From positions 1 through 41,267 of IMG/VR virus record IMGVR_UViG_3300020176_000032: 41,267 nucleotides of DNA. One strand, written 5' to 3'. Positions 24,801 to 32,098 of this stretch are shown here, in pieces (the stretch's first letter is position 1; each line of letters opens with the position of its first letter). This stretch comes from a virus. The notes beneath the pieces were generated by a model. That model had not been told where the DNA came from. It did no database searches and saw nothing but the letters and a program-made list of their open reading frames with translations. Position numbers and translations under genes: made by a program.

Positions 24801-27800
24801 ACTACCCCCGCCACCGACGATTTCACCCTCACCCCCGAGACCGAGGAACAGGTACGCGCCCGCGAGGAGGCCCAGCGCCAACGGGAACAGGCGGAAGAGG
24901 AAGCCAGGCAAGCCGAGGAAGCCCGTGCCCGGGCAGATCGACAACGCGATATCTTTGCGTTGTCTGGCTCGAACCTGCCCGCGGATCAGGCGGTAGCGGC
25001 GGGGCAGATGAATTTGTTGGGGGGGATGACCACGGCCAAGGCCACGGAGCCAAAGCCCGCGGCAACCACGGCCACTAAGCCAGACAAGACCGAGGCTAAA
25101 GGCACTGAGTCAACCACCGATCAACAACCATCCGCTTCCGATGATGGGCGGGCGACCATACTGGAGCCTGGTGCGCTATACTCAGGTTACGAGGTGACCG
25201 AAGATGAGCGAAGAAACTCCATCGTATCGGATAGGCGCAAACGTAGTGTTAGCGTTCCTTCAGCCCAGTTGGCATTCGCGCTCGACAACGCGCCCAGCGT
25301 TCAGGTTAACCTGGCCCAGCAGCGCGACAACTTCTTTGTCCGCTACGAGCACGTCGCCACCGGAGAGCTGCTCAGCGGAACCGATACCATCACCAGCTTT
25401 GAAGACGCCGCCCACGTCCTAGCACCCATCCGCAAGCACGCCCAGGAGGCTTTTTACGTCGCCGTCACCGACGCCAAAGGCAAGATCCTGGATGTGCAGT
25501 TGCACACCAAAGGAACCCGAGACGGTTCCAGCGTATTTCCCGAAGTACTGATTCCCGCCGTCGTGTCCGTCCCGGGCGCGGCAAAGGTGTGGTTTGCGCA
25601 CAACCATCCATCCGGTATTACCACCCCTTCTAACGCAGACCAGACCATTACCAGCAAGCTCACGGGCATGTTTAATGATGCTGGGCTGGAAGTGGCTGGC
25701 CATGTCGTGCTGGGGCAAGGACAACAGGCACACGCCTTGCAGCCGGATGGACGCTTTACCAATAACGTTTACCCCATCCAGATCAAGCCGATGGCGCGTA
25801 AGCAGCGTATCGCCATCACTGAGCGCAAGATACGGCAGCGTCCTATAAATCAGCGCCCGGCAATCAATGGTCCAGATATGGCCATTGACCTTATCAGCGG
25901 CTTAAGCGGTAAGCATGTGGTGGTTCTGCTGAACAACCGCCATCAGCCCGTCGGTACTATCGACATGACCGAAGGGGAAATGCAGCGGCTGAAGAGCAAT
26001 CAGCAGGTGAAACGCCTGTTGACCGGCATCGACCGCACCAATGCCTCCGCCGTTTTGCTCAAGTCCACTAACTTGGATGCGGCCAATAACGTGGCGCGGA
26101 TGATTACCCAGGTTACTGGCGTACGAGTACTGGATGCGATCATCAATGAGCAGATCCCTGGCACATTGTCACATTTCGACTCCAAGTTTTGGAGCGCACA
26201 AACGGCGAACCTGGTTGCTAGTGGTGGACCGTGGTTTAGCAAGGCGGCCAGATCGAGCCCTGCCACCTTCAAAAAAGGCGACCGGGTACGTATCGGTTCT
26301 ACTTACACCGGAGGCGCCGGCAAGGTTGCTGGAAAAGAGGGTGTAGTTGCCAGCAAATGGAGCAGCACCCATTATCTCGTTACCGTGGAAGGACTTGGTA
26401 CCTTCGGTGTTGATGCGTCAGAAATGGAGCCGCTTGGTCCACGGCAACGCTTTACCCGCATCTCAGTAAGTGAAAATCAGCAACGTGTTCAGGAATATGT
26501 AAACGCCAATGAGTTGGCGCTTGACCGAGCGGGCTGGCGTTATGCGCAACCGGGCGAAACTTTCCAAAGAGTAGTCTGGGATGCCGTCGGGGATGGCACA
26601 CTAGAACCCAACCTGCTAAGTGCAGTCGGGCTGGAGCCTGGTGAGAATGTCGCGGCGTTACATGTCACCAGCGAGCCGGAAAACTGGGCCACGCAACTGG
26701 AAGAGGATTATGACCGGTTTGGGCGCTATCGCATCATCACCATTGAAGCGATGGAGGGCGATATCGTCGTTGAGGATGTGCAGCAGGTTATTCCATCCGA
26801 AACCTTCGGCCGCAAACTAGACAGCGGCATCCTGGTAACCGGACGGCCTTTGCTGAAGCGCAGGTCGGATAAGGTCTATTTCTCACAAGGCGAACAGGGC
26901 GCTATCGGCCTCACCCCAGCCACCGCCCGCACCCGCCTGAACAACCTCCTCGGCGCCAAGACCGCCAAGGCCCTGCTCGACAGCGGCATCTTGCGTTTAG
27001 TCAACCGCGGGGCCGATTACCAGGGGGCTACCTTCGCTGATGGCCAGATGGTCCTTAACCTCGATGCGCTGGATGAAGGCACCTTCGATGGCGTGACAGG
27101 CCATGAGGGCTTCCACAGCACGATACGGGATCTCCTGGGTACTGAGACCTATGGGCAGGTGATGGAGCGCCTGAGTGGCTTGCTGAAGGCCGACACGGCC
27201 TGGGTGAAGCAGGCCAAGGCCCGAGTCCCGGACGACACGGCGGCCCGTAACGTGACCGAGGAAGTGGGAGCTTATGCCATTGAGGATTATCTGAATGGCG
27301 ACCAGCAGCCGGCCCTGTTGCGGCGCTGGGCGGAAGGCTTTTTGTCGGCCTTGCGCACGGCGATCATTCGGCATCTGCCCAACGGGCGGCTGAAGAACTG
27401 GGCGCTGGCGAATTTGCAGGCGCGGGATCTGGCGAGGTTGGCGATTGCGGGGTTAAGGGCGAAGGCTAGGGCGCAGAGGCAGGGGGCGGGGATGTCGCCG
27501 GGGTTGGCGGGGGCGCAGTTTAGCCAGGCAGGAGCGGGGCAACCGACAAGGAATCCTGGTGAGTTGCCCCGAGCGGCACGGCAGGTAAGCGGCCTGACCG
27601 TGCTGGATGATGTTCCTAACCAGGATTCCATCGGGGCTAGCCTGGAGTCTTACGACATCCTGCCCGGCATCCGTGAAGTGCCGTTGTCCGCGTTCCCCGG
27701 TGCAGCGGCGGACCAGATGTTCTATGCCGCTGATGATTTTCAGCGGGTGGACCGCTTGGCGAAGGAGATCAAGGCGTCAGGTGAAATCAAACCGCTGATC

Positions 27801-30800
27801 GTCGTCTATGACAACGAAGGTCCCTATGTCCTTGAGGGCGGCCATCGACTGGCGGCCCTGCACAAATTGGGGGTGGAATCCATCCCGGCAATGGTGGTGA
27901 TGGATACGTCGGAAGAGAGCGGGGTTCAACCGGCCAACATGCCCGCCACCATCGACGTTGACGGCCAGCAGCGCCCGACCCGTAATAGCGAGGGGCGGCT
28001 GATTCATCCGACGGCGGAGGGGGTCCGTGCGTTTTGGAGGTTGTTTGGTGACTCTGAAATCACTGACAACAAAGGCCGCCCGATTCTAATAACAAATGTT
28101 GCGAGCCTTAAACGCGGCGATGATAGCTCCTCCGGTAACTCCGACAATAGCGCCGATAGCATTAAAGCTCCATCCAGATTGTCTCAGATTTATAGCTTGT
28201 TCCAGGTCCCATTGAAGAACGGAAGTTCTTACGGACGGGTCGATTCCGACGGACAGCAATCTGCGTCTAACGGTCGTTCTTCCGCAGCCAACAAATTTGG
28301 ATATTTCGTTGGTGCTAAGCCCATCGTTCCACAACCGAGCAATATCGTCGGTGGAAATGTCGTTTCTGGTCTTGTGAATCCTAATGTGATCGGGGTTGGA
28401 GACAGCAACAAGGTTTTCAATTCTGTTGTCAGTCCTATCCCCATTTTTGTGATGGATGTGAATGGATTTATCGAGCAAGATTCCGGTCGCTTTCTCGAAA
28501 ACAACCCTATGGTCGAGGACTTGCTTTCCGTCGACGGAAATAACCTTGTATCCGTTTCTGGTGCTTCCAGTCTTTCTTCCTATGTTGTGACAGTCGGTAG
28601 AACAGAAGAATCTAGAATTTCTGGCGAGTTTGCTTGGCCAAACGAAAAAACTGATTCCACAAACAGCGCAATCGACCTTGGTTTTCATGGCGTTTCCTCT
28701 AGTGGCACACCATTCACGGTAGTTGATTTTCAGACAGTTGTCAACCCCACCAACCCCGACATCCGCTTTAGCCTCTCCCCCAACCAGGCCCAGACGCCCC
28801 CGGCACCCCCGGCCGAGACGCGCTTCCGTCAAGCCCAGCGGGTGGTGCAGGACAAGTTCAACCGCTTCCGCGTGGTGCAGGACTGGCTGAAGGAGCAGGG
28901 GATAACGCTCAGTGAATCCGCCGATGTCTACCGTGCCGAGGAACGCTTCCATGCGCGGGTCGCCAATCAGATCGAGGATTTCCGCGAGCAGACCCTCAAG
29001 CCGCTGATCGCCAAGAGCCAGCAGGCGGGCTTCAAGATGGCGGACATCGCCCAGTTCCTTCATGCTCAACATGCCGAGGAACGCAACGAGGCGATTGCCA
29101 AGATCAATGATCGCTTCCCTGACGGCGGATCGGGCATGGCCACCCAGGAGGCGCGGGACATCCTGGCGGCGGCGTCGCCTGAACTGAAACGGATCGCCAA
29201 TGCCTGGCGCAAAATTGCGGACGAGAGCCTGGACATGAAGGTGCAAGCGGGCCTCATCACCCCCGAGATGGCCGACGCCTTCCGCAACAAGTATCAGCAT
29301 TATGTGCCACTGAAGGGCGGGCCAGAGGATCAAGCCATCTTCGGCACCGGCAAGGGCCTCAAGGTGCGCCACAAGGAACAACGCGCCCTAGGCCATCCGG
29401 TGCGCGAGGGCGGGGAGTGGATCATCGAGCAGATGCTGAATGACCGCGAACGCACCATCATGAAGGCAGAGAAGGCGGTGATCGCCCGTCACGTCCTGCA
29501 AATGGCCCTGGAGATGCAGCGCCCGGACATCATCTCGGTCTCGAAACCCAAGCGTCGGCAGGTGCTCAAGAAAAACACCGCCTACGTCGTCACCTTCCAC
29601 GGCACCCCGGTCGAGTCGTTCACGTCGCTGGAGGCGGCGCACATTCACCTGCGGGAGGCGGTCTCAAAGACCGGGCGCAGTAACTCCGACTTCGACATCA
29701 TCCGCAGCAGTGACCCCCAGGTGGTACTGATGGCCAGTCCGATGCTGGCGGAAAACGAGATCATGGTTTATGAGGCGGGGCATGAGATCCGCCTGCAACT
29801 GAACGATGACCTGCTGGCCCGGGCCTATGCCAACCTGGGGCAGGAGGCGCTTGGCCCGATTCTGCGGGCCGGGCGGGTGCTCAACACCTATCTGAGCAAG
29901 GCGTATACCAGCTACAACCCGGAGTTCCTGCTGGTCAATCTGATGCGCGATTTCACCACGGGCATTGCCAATCTTAGCGGCGAGCAGGGAATGAAGGTGG
30001 CATTGCGGGCGGTCAAGCGGTATCCGCGGGCTTTCATGGACTTGCTGCGTCATGCCCGTGACCCGGCTAAGGATACCCAAAGCATCCGCGACTACCGGGC
30101 CGATGGCGGCAATACCGGGGCGGCGTACCTAGACGACCTGGAGCGAGTCGGGACGGACGTGGCGGCGGAATATGCCAAGATGCAGGGGGTGATGAGCAAC
30201 GTCCGCGAGGGCAACTACCGTAGCGCCATCACTGCGGCGATTGGCGAGGTGCTCAAGCCGTTCATCTCGTGGATCGAGAAGCTCAATCAGGCGGGCGAGA
30301 ACGCGATGCGGCTGTCCATCTATCAAGCGATGCGCGATAGTGGTCTGGGGCGGGTGGCAGCGGCCTCGGCGGCGAAGAACACCACGGTCAACTTCAACCG
30401 CAAAGGCGAGCTTGGGCTGGCGATGAATGCCTGGTGGCTGTTCTTCAATGCCTCGGTACAGGGCACGGCGGCCATTGCCCATGCCCACTTCAAGGGGGCG
30501 CATAAGGGCCAAGCCTGGGCATTTTCCGGTAGCCTGGTGGGCACCCTGTACTTGGCGTCCTTGCTGGCGGCCGGGGACGAGGACGAGGACGATGAGTATG
30601 AGAAGATCAGTGAGTATGATCGTTCCCGCAATCTGATCATTCGCACCGGGAGCGGGTTCGTTAAGTTGCCTATCCCTTATGGCTATGGCTTCTTCGCCAA
30701 CCTTGGGCGCGGCCTGGCGGATGCCCAGCGTACTGGTGAAATCGGGAAGTTGCCCTGGCACCTGGCCACTTCCTTCATCGAGGAGTTCACCCCCTTTGGG

Positions 30801-31526
30801 GCCATGGTCGCGGGCAAGAATCCCGACTTACAGCAGGCGGTGACTTTCCTGGGACCAACCGCCTGGCAGATCGCGGCGGCACCGGCCTACAACCGCACGA
30901 GCTTTGGTACGCCGCTCTACCCGGAACAGCCGTTCAAGACAGCCGAGTTTGACCGGGATCAGATGTGGCGGGGAACAAAGGGCACCTGGGCCGATGAACT
31001 GGCGGGGGCCTTGGAGCAGGCGGGGCTGGATGTCAGCCCGGAAACCCTAAAACACCTATGGCGCACGGGAACTGGCGGCGCCGGGGCATTTGTCTCCGGC
31101 GTGGCTGATGTCGTCCAGTTAAAAGCCCGCGGCGCAGACGACCTGGATGTACGCGAGGTGCCATTGCTACGCAAGTTTGCGACGGTTCCCGATGTGCAGG
31201 AGGCTAGGTCCCGCTATTACGAGGCGGTGGAGGAGGCAAAGGCGGCCAAGGAGACCTTCAGCCGCTTTAAGAAACTGGGGCGCTTCGAGGAGATGGCGAC
31301 CTATCAGCGGGAGAACCGGGCCTTGATCAGCATGGCGGCGGTGGCTGATGCGACCAGTAAGCGCATCAAGCGGGCGCGGGATTTTTACGATGCCGTGAAA
31401 CTCAACCCGAAACTGCCACTGGCAGCCAAGCGCCGGCAACTGCGCAGCATGGCACTCAATGAAATGCGCATCTATGACGGTTTCGTCAGGATGTTCCAGC
31501 GGCGGACGCGGATGGCTGCGCAATGA
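21801..31526 (+). CDS. Giant virion polyvalent protein (ParB, RadC/JAMM, HExxH, LPD38-like)
   Basis: The single frame has 3241 codons (ATG 21801; ATG 21810 is an alternative). An N-terminal helical region (1-350) is followed by low-complexity Pro/Gln linkers. A ParB-like domain lies at 670-770 with ISGGHRLDLARRSG. A RadC-type JAMM domain lies at 1150-1320 with WFAHNHPSGITTPSNADQ. Then come an SH3-like stretch near 1490-1545, a zincin-like domain with HEGFH near 1768, and a second ParB-like domain (about 1960-2033, EGGHRLAALHKLG). WRLFGDSEITDNKGRPI (about 2080) opens an ART-like domain whose core is replaced by an antisense HNH gene. NPTNPDIRFSLSP follows near 2315. The C-terminal 900 residues resemble LPD38, with FNRKGELGLAMNAWWLFFNA (2864-2890). 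Such proteins are thought to be ejected into the host and counter its defences. Confidence 0.88.
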   Translation: MQPMARSWQEIVELPEFQQLKPEEQESLRNEYFRYYVAPSIETPDLDAARATFDAETAPRTERTWGEALADTGLQLAEGGLNIVGAPVSLLAPESDVAAGLEGAGDWLRQQQSLVLRNKMREADARVQAAGEEGFLPQLWTGLKEYGTDPALAMRFIATTAPSFVPVLGAAKLAQAGTLTRGLAQGLAKEEAVRRAAMAGLTAAGATNAVLNAGGARQEAYADIRQTLIDQGIDPLVAEQIAMEDSRLPAAVGGIAGAISGSMGLEPAFAGRALGQGGWRAGGAALGAELAGEQVEELTPQATTNLMAGQYDQREITQNLGQTAAQTLIGSAPGGVVAGYMAKRGDGTEAGPGETPPGAPPETETPPSPTPGTPPTVPPVTPPTPSGTLERAAGAGAVAAGAGLGTTPAPSPEEVAQVQAQAMQEQQQAEQQQQKVAQEALKEQERQTLAAEKLRQEQLKTRKAEIALLTTMGLPGPDAGLSTRTTEPGAFDWRQQLNPPTPTSEVSTNGQEAMPGQAPNAQPPTAVTTPTEPGVPAPGATPRSGKSVDQLLEEAKASIAARQQFITNNANRPFSAPTKDGTATIMVTPSAKQPGRWQVTRFDEQNPSNDSQASSYADAVQVANQYQADWNQVTLEDDVSPATGQVTGQDTGQPASEPVEPPPPQNRVQGMREEDIPLDQLTLSPEVPQFKLGANKEGVVEPLGGTFDPVGVAPIQVWERMDGRLEVISGGHRLDLARRSGMPTIRAQVHREADGFDVGKAMVLDATLNIRDGQGKVIDYVDYFKNQKLSRDDAKTQGLVAINPGKRAFELANSASAETIAALRAGADAGGISDTDAEAIVTTAPNDDAIQALGLDQIINRGVSAKQAIATMQAAQAIRAERQATASQGDMFGFDDTAIKEAVAMGKIAASKKQQIQTDLSAITGAAKRPEVAARYGVDVKDNNALANAIQAMRARKIAWDTWQTNPELVDEVRQELRGQAPSAPAAPAVQKPVQVPTATTTPATDDFTLTPETEEQVRAREEAQRQREQAEEEARQAEEARARADRQRDIFALSGSNLPADQAVAAGQMNLLGGMTTAKATEPKPAATTATKPDKTEAKGTESTTDQQPSASDDGRATILEPGALYSGYEVTEDERRNSIVSDRRKRSVSVPSAQLAFALDNAPSVQVNLAQQRDNFFVRYEHVATGELLSGTDTITSFEDAAHVLAPIRKHAQEAFYVAVTDAKGKILDVQLHTKGTRDGSSVFPEVLIPAVVSVPGAAKVWFAHNHPSGITTPSNADQTITSKLTGMFNDAGLEVAGHVVLGQGQQAHALQPDGRFTNNVYPIQIKPMARKQRIAITERKIRQRPINQRPAINGPDMAIDLISGLSGKHVVVLLNNRHQPVGTIDMTEGEMQRLKSNQQVKRLLTGIDRTNASAVLLKSTNLDAANNVARMITQVTGVRVLDAIINEQIPGTLSHFDSKFWSAQTANLVASGGPWFSKAARSSPATFKKGDRVRIGSTYTGGAGKVAGKEGVVASKWSSTHYLVTVEGLGTFGVDASEMEPLGPRQRFTRISVSENQQRVQEYVNANELALDRAGWRYAQPGETFQRVVWDAVGDGTLEPNLLSAVGLEPGENVAALHVTSEPENWATQLEEDYDRFGRYRIITIEAMEGDIVVEDVQQVIPSETFGRKLDSGILVTGRPLLKRRSDKVYFSQGEQGAIGLTPATARTRLNNLLGAKTAKALLDSGILRLVNRGADYQGATFADGQMVLNLDALDEGTFDGVTGHEGFHSTIRDLLGTETYGQVMERLSGLLKADTAWVKQAKARVPDDTAARNVTEEVGAYAIEDYLNGDQQPALLRRWAEGFLSALRTAIIRHLPNGRLKNWALANLQARDLARLAIAGLRAKARAQRQGAGMSPGLAGAQFSQAGAGQPTRNPGELPRAARQVSGLTVLDDVPNQDSIGASLESYDILPGIREVPLSAFPGAAADQMFYAADDFQRVDRLAKEIKASGEIKPLIVVYDNEGPYVLEGGHRLAALHKLGVESIPAMVVMDTSEESGVQPANMPATIDVDGQQRPTRNSEGRLIHPTAEGVRAFWRLFGDSEITDNKGRPILITNVASLKRGDDSSSGNSDNSADSIKAPSRLSQIYSLFQVPLKNGSSYGRVDSDGQQSASNGRSSAANKFGYFVGAKPIVPQPSNIVGGNVVSGLVNPNVIGVGDSNKVFNSVVSPIPIFVMDVNGFIEQDSGRFLENNPMVEDLLSVDGNNLVSVSGASSLSSYVVTVGRTEESRISGEFAWPNEKTDSTNSAIDLGFHGVSSSGTPFTVVDFQTVVNPTNPDIRFSLSPNQAQTPPAPPAETRFRQAQRVVQDKFNRFRVVQDWLKEQGITLSESADVYRAEERFHARVANQIEDFREQTLKPLIAKSQQAGFKMADIAQFLHAQHAEERNEAIAKINDRFPDGGSGMATQEARDILAAASPELKRIANAWRKIADESLDMKVQAGLITPEMADAFRNKYQHYVPLKGGPEDQAIFGTGKGLKVRHKEQRALGHPVREGGEWIIEQMLNDRERTIMKAEKAVIARHVLQMALEMQRPDIISVSKPKRRQVLKKNTAYVVTFHGTPVESFTSLEAAHIHLREAVSKTGRSNSDFDIIRSSDPQVVLMASPMLAENEIMVYEAGHEIRLQLNDDLLARAYANLGQEALGPILRAGRVLNTYLSKAYTSYNPEFLLVNLMRDFTTGIANLSGEQGMKVALRAVKRYPRAFMDLLRHARDPAKDTQSIRDYRADGGNTGAAYLDDLERVGTDVAAEYAKMQGVMSNVREGNYRSAITAAIGEVLKPFISWIEKLNQAGENAMRLSIYQAMRDSGLGRVAAASAAKNTTVNFNRKGELGLAMNAWWLFFNASVQGTAAIAHAHFKGAHKGQAWAFSGSLVGTLYLASLLAAGDEDEDDEYEKISEYDRSRNLIIRTGSGFVKLPIPYGYGFFANLGRGLADAQRTGEIGKLPWHLATSFIEEFTPFGAMVAGKNPDLQQAVTFLGPTAWQIAAAPAYNRTSFGTPLYPEQPFKTAEFDRDQMWRGTKGTWADELAGALEQAGLDVSPETLKHLWRTGTGGAGAFVSGVADVVQLKARGADDLDVREVPLLRKFATVPDVQEARSRYYEAVEEAKAAKETFSRFKKLGRFEEMATYQRENRALISMAAVADATSKRIKRARDFYDAVKLNPKLPLAAKRRQLRSMALNEMRIYDGFVRMFQRRTRMAAQ
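28086..28688 (-). CDS. HNH homing endonuclease nested antisense in the giant gene
   Basis: A 200-residue protein whose ATG at 28688 lies 6 bases behind AGAGGA. The N-terminal zinc ribbon has Cys7/Cys10 and Cys29/Cys33. The HNH core shows LDHRVVFEK (His60), HIHHKNGDRTDNRIENL (His79/His80, Asn88, Asn92), a phage HNH pattern. The C-terminus carries two helix-turn-helix-like segments (about 113-145 and 160-195) that would read the target DNA. The gene is more AT-rich than its surroundings, a sign of transfer. It lies in exact codon register with the + strand frame and has no TTA, CTA or TCA codon, so that frame stays open. Confidence 0.88.
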   Translation of the reverse strand: MKTKVDCAVCGISFFVWPSKLARNSRFFCSTDCHNIGRKTGSTRNGYKVISVDGKQVLDHRVVFEKATGILLDKSIHIHHKNGDRTDNRIENLVAVSNPDHIRIHKTRNDISTDDIARLWNDGLSTNEISKFVGCGRTTVRRRLLSVGIDPSVRTSVLQWDLEQAINLRQSGWSFNAIGAIVGVTGGAIIAAFKARNICY

Positions 31527-31812
31527 GGGGGCGGGCGCTTTCCAGGGCATCGGCGGCAGCGTAGGCGAATCTGGCGAGGGGTAGCAGGTCACCTGTGCTA
31601 ACACCAGTCCGTACTACATGCTGCGTTTCAACCAAAGCCAGAAACAACGCCTCCGCTATGCGGTCGCGGCGCCTAGTCCGCCGTTTTTTCTCTGCTTTGG
31701 CTAGACGCTTTAGCTCCGATTGCTTTTCTTGTTCCTCCATCCTCTTAACCCGCTCCCTTCTTACCCGATCAATTTCCATGTGGCGCTGCATTTCTTCTTC
31801 GTCGATAGCCAT
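31486..31812 (-). CDS. Small basic coiled-coil protein
   Basis: A 108-residue protein. The ATG at 31812 is chosen because GAGG lies 9 bases upstream; the in-frame ATG at 31827 has no clear site. The first 55 residues are strongly charged and helical (EEEMQRHMEIDRVRRERVKR, then LKRLAKAEKKRRTRRRDRI), a basic coiled coil able to bind nucleic acid. The rest is Ala/Leu-rich. Its 3' end overlaps the end of the giant gene by 41 bases, convergently. A perfect palindrome lies 39-57 bases upstream. No family is recognised. Confidence 0.6.
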   Translation of the reverse strand: MAIDEEEMQRHMEIDRVRRERVKRMEEQEKQSELKRLAKAEKKRRTRRRDRIAEALFLALVETQHVVRTGVSTGDLLPLARFAYAAADALESARPLIAQPSASAAGTS

Positions 31813-31850
31813 GTTGACAAACCTCATGTTTAACCGTGTTTTATTGTTTC

Positions 31851-31869
31851 GCGTGATAGCGTATCACGC
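31851..31869. promoter_or_regulatory. Perfect 19-bp palindrome, operator candidate
   Basis: GCGTGATA and TATCACGC are perfect inverted repeats of 8 bp around a GCG centre. It lies 39 bases upstream of the small basic protein gene on the - strand and about 140 bases from the tRNA/attP candidate. Odd-length perfect palindromes of this size are typical of dimeric repressor sites. It is not followed by a T run, so a terminator is unlikely. Confidence 0.55.
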
Positions 31870-32010
31870 CAGGCTGAAATAATTTGCTTGTTTATCAGTT
31901 CACTAGGGACATAATTCGCGCCCTTTCACGGCGACAACATGACCTTAAGTTGATGAAGCTGAAAGGAAATTGCCAAAACCGACATATCCCCAGATATCCC
32001 ATATCACACT

Positions 32011-32087
32011 GTCCCGTTCGTCTAGTGGCCTAGGACTCCAGCCTTTCACGCTGGCAACAGGGGTTCGATATCCCCTACGGGACGCCA
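32011..32087 (+). tRNA. tRNA-Glu (anticodon TTC), candidate attP
   Basis: A full cloverleaf is present. The acceptor stem is GTCCCGT with ACGGGAC, followed by discriminator G and an encoded CCA. The anticodon stem CCAGC/GCTGG holds loop CTTTCAC, anticodon TTC. The T stem is AGGGG/CCCCT. The T loop reads TTCGATAT, 8 bases instead of the usual 7. The gene resembles gammaproteobacterial tRNA-Glu in most positions. It lies 12 bases from the integrase stop codon, where tyrosine recombinases usually have their attP site, so it is probably the attachment core. The extra loop base may affect tRNA function. Confidence 0.9.
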
Positions 32088-32098
32088 CTTTCGCCTCA

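Noticed and set aside
28086-28750. Intein in the giant protein
   Set aside because: The HNH gene is on the opposite strand and no N-terminal Cys/Ser block or C-terminal HN motif flanks the insert in the + frame.
28689-29381. Upstream extension of the antisense HNH frame to 431 codons
   Set aside because: The extension is the antisense of well-conserved giant-protein sequence, and a good ribosome site sits before the ATG at 28688.
31884-31915. Promoter TTGCTT/CATAAT in the gap before the tRNA
   Set aside because: The spacing is 20 bases, too long for a standard sigma-70 promoter, and no other support is visible.
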